36,440 bases of DNA, taken from positions 1-36,440 of the forward strand of contig CAMYNR010000207.1 of the NCBI GenBank assembly GCA_947259715.1. The letters are read 5' to 3'. Position numbers and translations under genes: made by a program. This stretch comes from an uncultured Desulfuromonadales bacterium. Its GTDB lineage: Bacteria; Desulfobacterota; Desulfuromonadia; Desulfuromonadales; Geopsychrobacteraceae. This document shows positions 8,124 through 19,585 of the stretch, in pieces (position 1 is the first letter of the stretch; the number at the start of each line of letters is the position of its first letter). The notes beneath the pieces were generated by a model. It was not told the origin of the DNA. It ran no database searches and saw only the letters and a list, made by a program, of their open reading frames with translations.

Positions 8124-10535
8124 ATGACGAAAAAAGAACGGGAAAAAATCCGTCGCCAGCGCTCAATGGTGCTTTGCGATGGAATGCAGGGACTGCGGAA
8201 CCGCCGGAAGGGGAACTTCGGCTTCTGGTTGCTGTTGGCGCTCGGCGTCCTGCTGACGTTGCTGATCATTCCCAAGGGTGGTTTTATCCCCGATTACCAT
8301 ACCCCGGGAGATATTGCTTCCCGCGATATAAAGTCGCCGCGGGATCTGCTGGTGGAAGATGTTCCTTTGACCGAAGCCAAGCGGGAAGAAGCCTCGGCGG
8401 CGGTTCCGCCAGTCTATGACTTTGATACCACCGCTGGCAGTAAGGCTGTCGAACGGATCCGCAGTGGGCTGAGCTTGCTGCAGAGCGCCCAGACATCTGA
8501 AGAGCCGCCGACCCAAGAGGAGCTGCTCCCGCAGCTGGAGTCCGATTTTGGCGTCCCGCTGACCCTGGCTGAATATCAGGCGCTGCTGCAATTGCCGGCT
8601 GATCAGGAGGTTTCAAGCCTGGCGGGTGAGCTGCTGAGCAAGGTTTTCAATCAACCGATCGTGGCCAACCTGCAGGTCTTTGAAGCCGACCGCGAGCGCG
8701 GCATCCTGGTCCAGGCGCTGGTTGGCGGCGAAGCCCTCAAAGAAAACCGGGCGTCGCAGGCAACCGGATTGAGTGAGGCTCTCGATCAGGCCAAACAGCT
8801 GCTCAGTGAAATTCCCAATCTCAACGCTGTCCAGCACCAGACTTTGCTGAAGCTGGTTCAGCAGCAATTGCGACCAAACCTGACCTACAATCAGCAGGAA
8901 ACCGAAAAACGTCGTCAGCAGGCGCGGGCTGAGGTCAAGCCGGTCCTCTTTCAGGTGAAAAAAGGGGAGATGATTGTCCGGGAAGGGGAGCGCCTGACCG
9001 CTGAGCAGATCACCAAGTTGCGGGCTATTCGTGATTCCGGTCGTGACAACCGCAGTTTGCAGACCGCGATGGGTTTGCTGATCTGCATTCTGCTGATCAT
9101 TTATATCGGCTTTCATTTTGCCCAGGGGAACATCCGTAAATTCCGTCCTGACTCCCGTGACCTGCTGTTTCTGGCGGTGGTTTTTTTGTCCCTGTTTGCG
9201 CTTATCAAGGTGGCCATCTTTGTCGCCACCGGGCTCGGCAATACCTTTGCCTACGTTGATTCCTCCGCCTATTACTACGCCATCCCTTTTGCCATGGGTG
9301 CAATGCTGGTGCGCATCGTCCTCAACTCGGAGACCGCCCTGCTGTTTGCGGTTCTCTGTGGTTTGTTGGTCGGGGTGCTGTTCGGCAATAGCCTGTTTAT
9401 GGCCTTTTACGCACTGGCCAGCGGTCTGGTCGGAGCAAATGGGGTCCGCCAATGTCAGGAGCGGACAACCCTCTATACGGCCGGGATGTGGGTCGGCCTG
9501 ACCAACGCTGCGCTGTTGATCGGGATTCATTTTCTCGCCGGCCGCAGCCTGGAGTTGCAGCTTGCCTGGAAGGTCTGTTTCGGTCTGTTCGGCGGTCTGC
9601 TCAGCGCGGTGTTTGTCAACGGTACTATTCCGCTGGTGGAATCCTTTTTCAAGTACACCACCGATATCAAGCTGCTGGAACTGGCCAATATGAATTCGCC
9701 GATCCTGCGCCAGTTGATGGTTGAGGCGCCGGGAACCTATCATCATTCGATCCTGGTCGGTAATTTGGTTGAATCAGCTGCCGAAGCGATCAATGCCAAC
9801 CCCCTGCTGTCGCGGGTGGCTGCTTACTATCACGATATCGGCAAGGTCAAGAAACCGCTTTATTTCATTGAAAATTCTGGCGGTCAGAGAAATCGTCACG
9901 ACAAGCTGGCGCCATCAATGAGCGGCCTGATCCTGACCTCCCATGTCAAGGACGGCGTTGAGCTGGCCAGGGAACATAAGCTGGGCGCCGAACTGATCGA
10001 TATTATTCAGCAGCATCACGGCACCGCCTTAATCAAGTTTTTTTACGACCGGGCCAAGAATCAGACCGGCGCCGATATGCCCCAACCGGACGAGCGGGAT
10101 TATCGCTATCATGGGCCCAAGCCTCAGACCCGAGAAGCGGCGTTGATCATGCTGGCTGATGCGATTGAGGCGGCCAGTCGCACCCTGCAGGATCCGACCC
10201 CGGCCCGGATTCAGGGGATGGTGCAAAAGCTGATCAACAATATCTTCATTGATGGGCAACTGGATGAGTGCGAGTTGACCCTGAAGGATCTTCACCTGAT
10301 CGCCAAGAGCTTCAACCGGGTGTTGGCCGGATCGTTCCACCACCGGGTTGATTACCCCGAGCCGGTGCATATCGTGCGGGAAAAGAGCGACCGTAGTGAC
10401 CGGGAAGCGGTGGTTGTAAAGACAGTGGAAAAGCATGAGAATTCAGATCGAGAATCGGCAGAGGAAACAAAAGATCCTGAAGCGCCCGCTACGAAAGGTA
10501 ACGCAGAGGATCTTAAACGTCTTGGCATCTCCTGA
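8124..10535 (+). CDS. pgpH: PgpH-like 7TM receptor with extracellular domain and cytoplasmic HD phosphohydrolase domain
   Basis: This 803-aa membrane protein has the 7TMR-HDED architecture. A signal-anchor helix lies near residues 33-52 (FWLLLALGVLLTLLII). A large extracytoplasmic domain follows to about residue 310. Seven hydrophobic helices then span about 312-510, and a cytoplasmic HD domain contains AYYHDIGK (H570/D571) and the later QQHHGT. In Firmicutes, PgpH hydrolyses c-di-AMP to pApA, and that activity is the family-based inference here. Whether this organism makes c-di-AMP cannot be seen. The ATG at 8124 follows GAGGAATT. The last 33 codons overlap ybeY in another frame, giving a hydrophilic tail (DRESAEETKDPEAP) that is probably not conserved. 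Confidence 0.9.
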   Translation: MTKKEREKIRRQRSMVLCDGMQGLRNRRKGNFGFWLLLALGVLLTLLIIPKGGFIPDYHTPGDIASRDIKSPRDLLVEDVPLTEAKREEASAAVPPVYDFDTTAGSKAVERIRSGLSLLQSAQTSEEPPTQEELLPQLESDFGVPLTLAEYQALLQLPADQEVSSLAGELLSKVFNQPIVANLQVFEADRERGILVQALVGGEALKENRASQATGLSEALDQAKQLLSEIPNLNAVQHQTLLKLVQQQLRPNLTYNQQETEKRRQQARAEVKPVLFQVKKGEMIVREGERLTAEQITKLRAIRDSGRDNRSLQTAMGLLICILLIIYIGFHFAQGNIRKFRPDSRDLLFLAVVFLSLFALIKVAIFVATGLGNTFAYVDSSAYYYAIPFAMGAMLVRIVLNSETALLFAVLCGLLVGVLFGNSLFMAFYALASGLVGANGVRQCQERTTLYTAGMWVGLTNAALLIGIHFLAGRSLELQLAWKVCFGLFGGLLSAVFVNGTIPLVESFFKYTTDIKLLELANMNSPILRQLMVEAPGTYHHSILVGNLVESAAEAINANPLLSRVAAYYHDIGKVKKPLYFIENSGGQRNRHDKLAPSMSGLILTSHVKDGVELAREHKLGAELIDIIQQHHGTALIKFFYDRAKNQTGADMPQPDERDYRYHGPKPQTREAALIMLADAIEAASRTLQDPTPARIQGMVQKLINNIFIDGQLDECELTLKDLHLIAKSFNRVLAGSFHHRVDYPEPVHIVREKSDRSDREAVVVKTVEKHENSDRESAEETKDPEAPATKGNAEDLKRLGIS

Positions 10536-10908
10536 TGCGGAACTGTCGATTCTGATTCTCGATAACGCCGGGATTCAGGAGATCAATCGCGACTACCTGC
10601 AGCGGGACCGGCCGACCAACGTCATCTCCTTCGCCATGCAGGAAGGGGAGGGGGCAGAGCTGACGCCGACGCTGCTTGGCGATGTGGTGATTTCCGCCGA
10701 GCGGGCCGCCAGTGACGCGGCCGAGGCACAGATCCCTTTTGAGCATGAGCTGGTGTTTTTGTTGCTGCACGGCATCTTGCATCTGCTGGGGTATGACCAC
10801 GAGCGGGGCACGGCGCTGCAGGCGGAACAGATGGAAGCGCGGGAGCGGGAGATTTTCTCCCTGCTTAAGCAAGAGTTTCTGACAAGTAATGGCTATCTAC
10901 AAAACTGA
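10435..10908 (+). CDS. ybeY: YbeY endoribonuclease (rRNA maturation factor)
   Basis: This 157-aa protein has the YbeY zinc motif HGxLHLxGYDH, with H112, H116 and H122 as the three predicted metal ligands. The N-terminus MRIQIENRQRKQKI is typical of the family, and RDRPTNVISF is the conserved central strand. YbeY is needed for 16S rRNA 3'-end maturation and ribosome quality control. The start at 10435 lies 101 nt inside pgpH. I keep it because the family's first strand (IENRQ) is encoded there, so the long overlap appears real. The neighbours phoH and corC are the usual ones. Confidence 0.93.
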   Translation: MRIQIENRQRKQKILKRPLRKVTQRILNVLASPDAELSILILDNAGIQEINRDYLQRDRPTNVISFAMQEGEGAELTPTLLGDVVISAERAASDAAEAQIPFEHELVFLLLHGILHLLGYDHERGTALQAEQMEAREREIFSLLKQEFLTSNGYLQN

Positions 10909-10922
10909 AGTGAGGGCCAAGC

Positions 10923-11780
10923 GTGGAAAGCGATAATTCGCAGGAGTCGAGTAGTTGGTCAGGTAAGTTGCGGCAGCTGTTTCGGAGCCGACCGCAAGCG
11001 AGCACCGAAGAGGAACTGCAGGAATTGATCGATGCCTCAGAGCAGCAGGGGATCATCGATGAAGATGAAGGGGACATGCTTCAGTCGATCCTGGAGTTGG
11101 ATGAAACGATCGTCCGGGAAATCATGGTCCCGCGCACCGATATGATCTGTGTCGACTGCGAAGAGTCGCTCAGCAATATTCTTAAAGCCATTCTCAAGTC
11201 GGGGCACTCGCGAATTCCGGTTTATCGTGAAAATAACGATAACATCATCGGCTTGATTTACGCCAAGGACCTGCTCCGTTACTGGGGGCAGCCGCTGGAT
11301 GAAATTCAGCTGGATGATGTGCTGCGGCCCCCGCTGCTGGTTCCGGAATCTAAGCTGGTCAGCGACCTGCTTAAGGAGTTTCGCGAGTCGCGGGTGCATA
11401 TTGCGATCATCATTGACGAATATGGCGGCACTTCCGGTTTGGTGACCATCGAGGATCTGATTGAAGAGATCGTCGGAGATATCCAGGACGAATACGATCT
11501 GGAAGAGGAGTGGATTGTCGAAGAGCCGAACGGCAGCGTTCTGGTAGACGGTCGTCTGAATATTGAAGAGTTCGAAACCCAGTTCGACATCGCCGTCGAG
11601 CGGGAAAAATTTGATACGGTCGGCGGCTACGTGGTTGAGCAGCTGGGGCGGGTGCCGGCCGCTGGAGAGCGTGTCAATATCGGTGATCTTGAGATGTTGG
11701 TGGTGCTCGGCGATCAACGCGCCATCCGGCAATTAAGAATCCTTCCCAGCGAAAAACCTCCCGCCACAGTCGAATCCTGA
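10923..11780 (+). CDS. corC: CorC/YbeX-type CBS-domain protein (HlyC/CorC family)
   Basis: This 285-aa soluble protein starts with GTG at 10923, preceded by GTGAGGG. It has an acidic N-terminus (EEELQELIDASEQQGIIDEDEGDML), a CBS pair (VREIMVPRTDMICV ... HSRIPVYRENNDNIIGLIYAKDLL, then VPESKLVSDLLKEFRES and IIDEYGGTSGLVTIEDLIEEIVGDI) and a C-terminal transporter-associated CorC_HlyC domain (VDGRLNIEEFETQF, FDTVGGYVVEQLGRVP). The family has been linked to Mg2+/Co2+ efflux and, for YbeX, to ribosome maturation. The second role fits this phoH-ybeY neighbourhood. It lies 14 nt after ybeY and 5 nt before lnt. Confidence 0.9.
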   Translation: MESDNSQESSSWSGKLRQLFRSRPQASTEEELQELIDASEQQGIIDEDEGDMLQSILELDETIVREIMVPRTDMICVDCEESLSNILKAILKSGHSRIPVYRENNDNIIGLIYAKDLLRYWGQPLDEIQLDDVLRPPLLVPESKLVSDLLKEFRESRVHIAIIIDEYGGTSGLVTIEDLIEEIVGDIQDEYDLEEEWIVEEPNGSVLVDGRLNIEEFETQFDIAVEREKFDTVGGYVVEQLGRVPAAGERVNIGDLEMLVVLGDQRAIRQLRILPSEKPPATVES

Positions 11781-11785
11781 ACCGA

Positions 11786-13300
11786 ATGGCTTTTTTGAAT
11801 CGAACCTGTCTCATCTCTGCCGGGTCCGGCCTGCTGCTGGCGGCCGCTTTTCCGCGACCGGACTTTTATCCTTTGGCCTGGGTCGCCCTGGTCCCGTTGT
11901 TGCTGGTCATGCGTCGACGCCCCTTTGCCAGCGGTTGGTCGGCCGGTTGCGCATTCTTTGCAGCGGTCCTCTATTGGGTGAATATTGTCATGACCACCTA
12001 TGGTGGTCTGCACCCCATACCTTCTTTGTTCGCCTATCTTTTTCTTGTCGGTTATCTGGCGCTCTTTTTTGCCGCTGCAACCTGGCTAAGCTGCCGCCTG
12101 GAGAGCGGCTTGCGGATACCGGTCCTGGTTAGCATGCCAGCTATCTGGGTCGCGCTGGAATACCTGCGGGGCCTGCTGCTGACCGGATTCCCCTGGGCTT
12201 TGCTCGGTTACTCGCAGCAGAATTTCAGTGCCGCGATTCAGAGCGCAGATGTGACCGGAGTCTACGGCGTCAGTTTTCTGCTGGTCCTGGTCAATTGCAG
12301 TCTTGCCTGGATTTTGCGCTCTCCAGAAAAAAAACTGGCCTGGTTGGGGGTCGCAGCGACATTGATGGTCTGTATCAGCCATCTGGGCTATGGCTTTTGG
12401 CGCATGCAGCAGCCGCTTGAGCAGCGGGAAGATCTTCTGACAGTCGCTCTGGTGCAGGGTAACATCGATCAGGCGATTAAATGGAGCCCGGACCACCGGC
12501 AGACGACCGTCGAGACTTATCGGCAGCTGTCCCTTAAGGCCGCTGAGCAGGGCACGCAGCTGACCATCTGGCCGGAGGCAGCGACACCGTTTTTTCTTCA
12601 GGATCCTTTAGCATTGGCCGAGGAGGTAAGGCGGCTGCCACAACAGACCGGTAACTATCTTCTGGTTGGCAGCCCTGCCTATGAGCAGGCAGGGGACAGT
12701 TATCGCTACTTCAATAGTGCTTTTCTGTTCTCTCCGCAAGGGGATGAACTCGGCCGCTCCGATAAAATTCATCTGGTGCCTTTCGGCGAATATGTGCCGC
12801 TAGGCAGCCTACTTTCCTTTATCAACAAGCTGGTGGTCGGGGTCGGCGACTTCTCTCCGGGGGTGGTGAATCCGCTGTCGCTGAACGGTCATAAGCTTGG
12901 GGTGCTGGTTTGTTATGAAGCTATTTTTCCTGAGCTGGCCAGGGATTATGTTCGTCAGGGAAGCAGTTTGTTGGTCAATTTGACCAATGATGCCTGGTTC
13001 GGGCGGTCATCGGCTCCGTACCAGCACTTGGCAATGACCCGTTTTCGCGCCATTGAAAACCGCATCTGGGTTGCCCGGGCTGCCAACACCGGAATTTCAG
13101 CGCTCATCGCACCCTCCGGGGAGGTCAAAGTCGCCGGGCCCCTTTTTGAGTCAACTGTGTTGGTCGATCAGGTGGGGTTGGGCAGTGAAAAGACCATTTA
13201 CACCCGCTTTGGCGATCTGTTTGCTTACAGCTGTCTGCTGGCTACTGGTTGCGGCCTGGTCTGGCTGTTGCTTGCCCGCCGGCGCAAGCAGACACCCTGA
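11786..13300 (+). CDS. lnt: Apolipoprotein N-acyltransferase
   Basis: This 504-aa inner-membrane enzyme adds the third acyl chain to the N-terminal cysteine of lipoproteins. Hydrophobic helices cover roughly residues 10-210, followed by a periplasmic nitrilase-like domain and a last helix near 475-495. The catalytic triad is visible as E264 (IWPEAATPF), K327 (SDKIHLVPFGEYVP) and C376 (VLVCYEAIFPEL). The motif LTNDAWFGRSSAPYQHLAMTR is also conserved. Length agrees with the family. The ATG lies 5 nt after the corC stop without its own clear Shine-Dalgarno sequence, suggesting coupled translation. The adjacent corC matches the order seen in many proteobacteria. Confidence 0.95.
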   Translation: MAFLNRTCLISAGSGLLLAAAFPRPDFYPLAWVALVPLLLVMRRRPFASGWSAGCAFFAAVLYWVNIVMTTYGGLHPIPSLFAYLFLVGYLALFFAAATWLSCRLESGLRIPVLVSMPAIWVALEYLRGLLLTGFPWALLGYSQQNFSAAIQSADVTGVYGVSFLLVLVNCSLAWILRSPEKKLAWLGVAATLMVCISHLGYGFWRMQQPLEQREDLLTVALVQGNIDQAIKWSPDHRQTTVETYRQLSLKAAEQGTQLTIWPEAATPFFLQDPLALAEEVRRLPQQTGNYLLVGSPAYEQAGDSYRYFNSAFLFSPQGDELGRSDKIHLVPFGEYVPLGSLLSFINKLVVGVGDFSPGVVNPLSLNGHKLGVLVCYEAIFPELARDYVRQGSSLLVNLTNDAWFGRSSAPYQHLAMTRFRAIENRIWVARAANTGISALIAPSGEVKVAGPLFESTVLVDQVGLGSEKTIYTRFGDLFAYSCLLATGCGLVWLLLARRRKQTP

Positions 13301-13325
13301 TTTCTCTCAATGTGATTAGTTCCTG

Positions 13326-13355
13326 TTCACGTTTCTGCTGAGATTCCGGTATACT
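13326..13355 (+). promoter_or_regulatory. Likely sigma-70 promoter for the Na/Pi cotransporter gene
   Basis: TTCACG (13326-13331), an 18-nt spacer and TATACT (13350-13355) lie in the 92-nt gap after lnt. The -10 matches 5/6. Transcription would start near 13362, about 30 nt before the ATG at 13393. Confidence 0.5.
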
Positions 13356-13392
13356 GGTAGCTCATTCCCAGTTCTTGCCTGGAGCCAGAGCT

Positions 13393-15153
13393 ATGCCCAG
13401 CAGTCGATCTCTCCTGTACAGAATCCTCCTTGTGTTGCCTCTGCTTGTCCTGCCTCTGTCTCTCCGGGCTGCCGATATTGGCGCCCATGAATTGACTCTG
13501 GGAACCATGGCGATGGGGGTGTTCGGTGGTCTGGCTCTGTTTCTGCTCGGCATGGGCGAGATGACCGATGCGCTGAAGGCTGCCGCCGGCGTACAGATGC
13601 AGAGTTTTCTCGCCAAGCTCACCTCCAATCGCTTCAGCGGGGCCTTTGTCGGTGCCCTGGTGACAGCAGTGATTCAATCCTCCTCCGTCACGACCGTCCT
13701 GGTGGTTGGTTTTGTCAGTGCCGGACTGATGTCTTTAAGTCAGTCGATCGGTGTGATTATGGGAGCAAATATCGGTACAACCATAACCGGCCAGATCATT
13801 GCCTTTAAGGTGACCAAAGTCGCTCTGGCATTTATCGCTGTCGGTTTTGGCATGACCTTTTTCGCCCGGCAGGAGCGAAGTAAATATTACGGGAAGATTC
13901 TCCTTGGCCTCGGGCTGGTGTTTTTCGGCATGAACGTCATGAGCGAAGCGATGCATCCATTGCGCAACTATCAGCCTTTTCTGGATCTGATGCAGCAGAT
14001 GGAGTATCCGCTCCTGGGGATTCTCGTCGGTGCCCTGTTCACCGCTCTGATCCAGTCTTCTTCCGCTGCCATCGGCATCGTAATCGTCATGGCCAGTCAG
14101 GGCTTTGTTTCCTTGCCGGCAGGGATTGCCCTGGCCCTGGGGGCCGATGTTGGGACCTGTGTTACCGCCTTGCTGGCTTCGTTGGGAAAGCCGCGCCTGG
14201 CGATACGGGCAGCTGTTTTTCATGTGCTTTTCAATGTCTTTGGCGTGTTGATCTGGGTTGGGTTTGTTGATCAGTTAGCCCAGCTGGCGACCTGGCTGTC
14301 GCCCGAACAGCAGACCTTGAGCGGCACGGCTCGTTTGTCCGCAGACGCCCCCCGCCAGATCGCGAACGCCAACACTTTGTTCAAAGTGGCCAATACGCTG
14401 CTGTTTATCGGTTTTACGCCCCAGCTGGCCAAGCTTGTCACCTGGCTGGTGCCGGAGAGAGAACCTGAGACCGGCAGGCCCATCGTCGCACCGAAATACC
14501 TTGAACCACAGCTTCTGGATACCCCCTCGGCGGCTTTGCGTCTGGTCCGTATGGAGCTCGGAGGCCTTGGCCAGCAGATTCAGCTGATGATGGCGATGTC
14601 GCGTAACGCTTTGGAGCAGCGTGATATCAAAATGTATCGGGAGGTTGAAAAGGCTGATGATGCGGCCGATATCCTGCATGCGGAAATTATCAGCTATTTG
14701 AACCGGGTCGGAAAGCGACAGTTGACCGATGCTGAATCGCTGGAGTTTTTTCAGCTGTCCCAGGCGGCCGATACTTTGGAGGGCATCGGCGATGTTTTGG
14801 AGACCGATCTATCGGAACTGGGGCTGAAGATGATCCAACGCAATCTTATGCCGAGCGAAACCACGCTGATGCTTATTGCTACCCTGCATGAAAAGGTTTA
14901 TCTGGCTCTTGAGTCCGCGGTCCGGGCGATTGTCGATAACGACCAGCTGGCCGCCCAGGAGGTGATCGCTCTGCGGACTGAGGTGAATCAGGCCGTCGAG
15001 GCCGCCTTTCGGCGGAAATCGCAAAGCCTGGCGATCAGTGGCGAGGAGCGTTTGGAGATTTTGCAGCTAGAATTTGAACTGACAGACAGCCTCAAGCGGA
15101 TCTATTCCCTGACCAAGCGGATCGCCCGACTTTATCTGCCGGCTCAGGTTTGA
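13393..15153 (+). CDS. Na+/phosphate cotransporter family protein with C-terminal PhoU-like domain
   Basis: This 586-aa membrane protein starts with a signal-like segment ending around LRAADIGAHE. It contains the two inverted Na/Pi-cotransporter repeats, each with the QSSS signature (TAVIQSSSVTTVLVV and TALIQSSSAAIGIVIV). The C-terminal third is a helical PhoU-like domain (MYREVEKADDAADILHAEI ... LAISGEERLEILQLEFELTDSLKRI). Such proteins mediate sodium-coupled phosphate movement or control cytoplasmic phosphate. The direction of transport cannot be told from sequence. I chose the ATG at 13393 over the TTG at 13375 because GGAG sits 8 nt before it and the predicted signal segment then starts cleanly. 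It interrupts an otherwise envelope-biogenesis run and has its own promoter. Confidence 0.88.
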   Translation: MPSSRSLLYRILLVLPLLVLPLSLRAADIGAHELTLGTMAMGVFGGLALFLLGMGEMTDALKAAAGVQMQSFLAKLTSNRFSGAFVGALVTAVIQSSSVTTVLVVGFVSAGLMSLSQSIGVIMGANIGTTITGQIIAFKVTKVALAFIAVGFGMTFFARQERSKYYGKILLGLGLVFFGMNVMSEAMHPLRNYQPFLDLMQQMEYPLLGILVGALFTALIQSSSAAIGIVIVMASQGFVSLPAGIALALGADVGTCVTALLASLGKPRLAIRAAVFHVLFNVFGVLIWVGFVDQLAQLATWLSPEQQTLSGTARLSADAPRQIANANTLFKVANTLLFIGFTPQLAKLVTWLVPEREPETGRPIVAPKYLEPQLLDTPSAALRLVRMELGGLGQQIQLMMAMSRNALEQRDIKMYREVEKADDAADILHAEIISYLNRVGKRQLTDAESLEFFQLSQAADTLEGIGDVLETDLSELGLKMIQRNLMPSETTLMLIATLHEKVYLALESAVRAIVDNDQLAAQEVIALRTEVNQAVEAAFRRKSQSLAISGEERLEILQLEFELTDSLKRIYSLTKRIARLYLPAQV

Positions 15154-15164
15154 GGAATTGTCGA

Positions 15165-15196
15165 TTGACAGACCAGCCGATTCGGGCAACTATCCT
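15165..15196 (+). promoter_or_regulatory. Possible promoter for kdsB
   Basis: A perfect TTGACA -35 (15165-15170) lies 12 nt after the preceding stop codon. The -10 is less clear: AACTAT (15188-15193) has the ideal 17-nt spacing, while TATCCT (15191-15196) has a better sequence but a 20-nt spacing. Confidence 0.4.
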
Positions 15197-15229
15197 GATT
15201 TTTTGTCATGCAACGCAAAGGACCCCGTT

Positions 15230-17777
<2,548 letters not shown>

Positions 17778-17780
17778 GCC

Positions 17781-18623
17781 ATGGTCAAGAAAATTTCCGT
17801 CGGTTCAACCTGCTTCGGCGGTCAACAGCCACTGGTTCTGATTGCCGGGCCCTGTGCCATTGAAGATGAGGGGATGACCCTGCGGATCGCCGAGCGCCTG
17901 AAGGTCCTCACGGGTGAACTGGGTTGCGGACTGATTTTCAAGGCCTCTTACGATAAGGCCAACCGCACCTCGGTCAGTTCCTACCGTGGCCCGGGCATTG
18001 AAGAGGGGTTGCGGATTCTGGAGAAGGTCAAAGCTCAGTTCGCTTTGCCGGTGATCTCCGACGTTCATGATGTCAGCCAGGTCGCCGCCGCTGCCGATGT
18101 GCTGGATATTTTGCAGATTCCGGCCTTCCTTAGTCGCCAGACCGACCTGCTGGTCGCGGCTGGCAAAACCGGCAAGCCGATTAACCTGAAGAAGGGCCAA
18201 TTCCTTGCTCCCTGGGACGTCGAGCACGGCATCAACAAGATCGCCTCGACCGGCAACGACCAGGTGCTGTTGACCGAGCGCGGCGCCTCCTTCGGCTACA
18301 ACAACCTGGTCACCGATATGCGTTCGCTGGTGATCATGCGTGAAATGGGCGATCCGGTCATTTTTGACGCCACCCACTCGGTGCAGTTGCCGGGCGGGGC
18401 CGGCGGCGCCTCCTCCGGGCAGCGCCAGTATGTTGGCGCCCTGTCCCGCGCCGCCGCCGCGACCGGCATCGACGGGCTGTTCTGGGAAGTCCATGAGAAC
18501 CCTGATCAGGCCCTCTGCGATGGGCCGAATTCATTGCCTCTCGGTCAGGTCAAGGCGATGCTGCAGCAGGTGCTGGCGATCGATGCCATTTTCAAGCAGG
18601 ATGTTTCAGGAGTCGACCATTGA
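17781..18623 (+). CDS. kdsA: 3-deoxy-8-phosphooctulonate synthase (Kdo-8-P synthase), metal-dependent type
   Basis: This 280-aa enzyme condenses phosphoenolpyruvate with arabinose 5-phosphate. Visible signatures are LIAGPCAIEDEG, FKASYDKANRTS, the HSVQLPGG motif and WEVHENPDQALCDGPNS. Residue C25 in AGPCAIE occupies the position that is Asn in the metal-free E. coli enzyme and Cys in metal-dependent enzymes such as that of Aquifex. The His, Glu and Asp of the later motifs complete the expected metal site. The gene starts 3 nt after the pyrG stop, and its stop overlaps the kdsD start (TGATG). Confidence 0.96.
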   Translation: MVKKISVGSTCFGGQQPLVLIAGPCAIEDEGMTLRIAERLKVLTGELGCGLIFKASYDKANRTSVSSYRGPGIEEGLRILEKVKAQFALPVISDVHDVSQVAAAADVLDILQIPAFLSRQTDLLVAAGKTGKPINLKKGQFLAPWDVEHGINKIASTGNDQVLLTERGASFGYNNLVTDMRSLVIMREMGDPVIFDATHSVQLPGGAGGASSGQRQYVGALSRAAAATGIDGLFWEVHENPDQALCDGPNSLPLGQVKAMLQQVLAIDAIFKQDVSGVDH

Positions 18624-19585
18624 TGCTCGAAACCGCGAAGAATGTCTTACAGATCGAAGCTGATGCAATCCTGGCGCTTAAATCCCGGCTGAATGGCGAT
18701 TTTTCCAGGGCGGTAGAAATCATCCTTGCCTGTCAGGGTAAGGTGGTGGTCACCGGCATGGGCAAGTCCGGGCTGATCTGTCAGAAGATCGCCGCGACCA
18801 TGGCCTCAACCGGAACGCCGACCTTCTTTCTCCATCCCGCCGAAGGGATCCATGGCGACCTCGGCATGCTCGCCAAGGGGGATGTGGTTGTCGCCATCTC
18901 CAACTCCGGAGAGACCGAGGAGGTCTGCCGGATTCTGCCGGTTATCAAGCGGATGGGGCTGCCGTTGGTGTCGATGTCGGGAAATCCGAAAAGCACTCTC
19001 GCCATCGCCGGCGATGTGCACCTGGATATCAGTGTCGCTGAAGAAGCCTGCCCGCTGGGGCTGGCTCCGACCGCCAGTACCACCGCCACGCTAGCGATGG
19101 GCGATGCCCTGGCGGTCGCACTGCTGGTCGAGCGCGGCTTTAAGGCTGAAGACTTTGCCCTGTTTCATCCCGGCGGCGCGCTCGGCAAGAAATTGCTGCT
19201 GCGGGTTGAAGACCTGATGCATACCGGCAAGGATATCCCCCTGGTGGCACCGCAGACTCTGTTGCGCGATGCCCTGTTCGAGATTACCAGCAAGAAACTT
19301 GGCGTGACCGGGATTGTCGATGCGGATAATAACCTGGTCGGCGTGTTTACTGATGGTGATTTGCGCAGAATTATGGAAAAGGGTCTGGAGAGTTTGCAGA
19401 TGCCGATTTCTGAGGTAATGACCCGATCGCCAAAGCGTATCTTGCGCCGTAATCTGGCGGCCAAGGCGCTGCAGATTATGGAGTCGCATTCCATAACCTC
19501 GCTCTTTGTTTTTGACGATGAGGATGGAACGGTTCCGGTTGGTGTTGTCCATCTGCATGATCTGCTCAAGTCGGGAGTGGTCTGA
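18623..19585 (+). CDS. kdsD: Arabinose-5-phosphate isomerase (KpsF/GutQ family)
   Basis: This 320-aa enzyme interconverts ribulose 5-phosphate and arabinose 5-phosphate, the first step of Kdo synthesis. A SIS domain occupies roughly residues 30-185 (VVVTGMGKSGLICQKIAATMASTGTP, HPAEGIHGDLGML, ISNSGETEEV, LAPTASTTATLAMGDALA). Two CBS domains follow (EDLMHTGKDIPLV ... GVFTDGDLRRIME; EVMTRSPKRIL ... VGVVHLHDLLKSG). The ATG at 18623 shares its A with the kdsA stop. A TTG one codon earlier is possible but less likely. The stop overlaps the kdsC ATG in the same way. Confidence 0.95.
   Translation: MLETAKNVLQIEADAILALKSRLNGDFSRAVEIILACQGKVVVTGMGKSGLICQKIAATMASTGTPTFFLHPAEGIHGDLGMLAKGDVVVAISNSGETEEVCRILPVIKRMGLPLVSMSGNPKSTLAIAGDVHLDISVAEEACPLGLAPTASTTATLAMGDALAVALLVERGFKAEDFALFHPGGALGKKLLLRVEDLMHTGKDIPLVAPQTLLRDALFEITSKKLGVTGIVDADNNLVGVFTDGDLRRIMEKGLESLQMPISEVMTRSPKRILRRNLAAKALQIMESHSITSLFVFDDEDGTVPVGVVHLHDLLKSGVV

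Noticed and set aside
8613-9746. Long antisense reading frame of 377 codons within pgpH
   Set aside because: It is the mirror of a well-supported membrane protein gene, has a glutamine/histidine/aspartate-rich composition typical of antisense frames, and has no ribosome-binding site.
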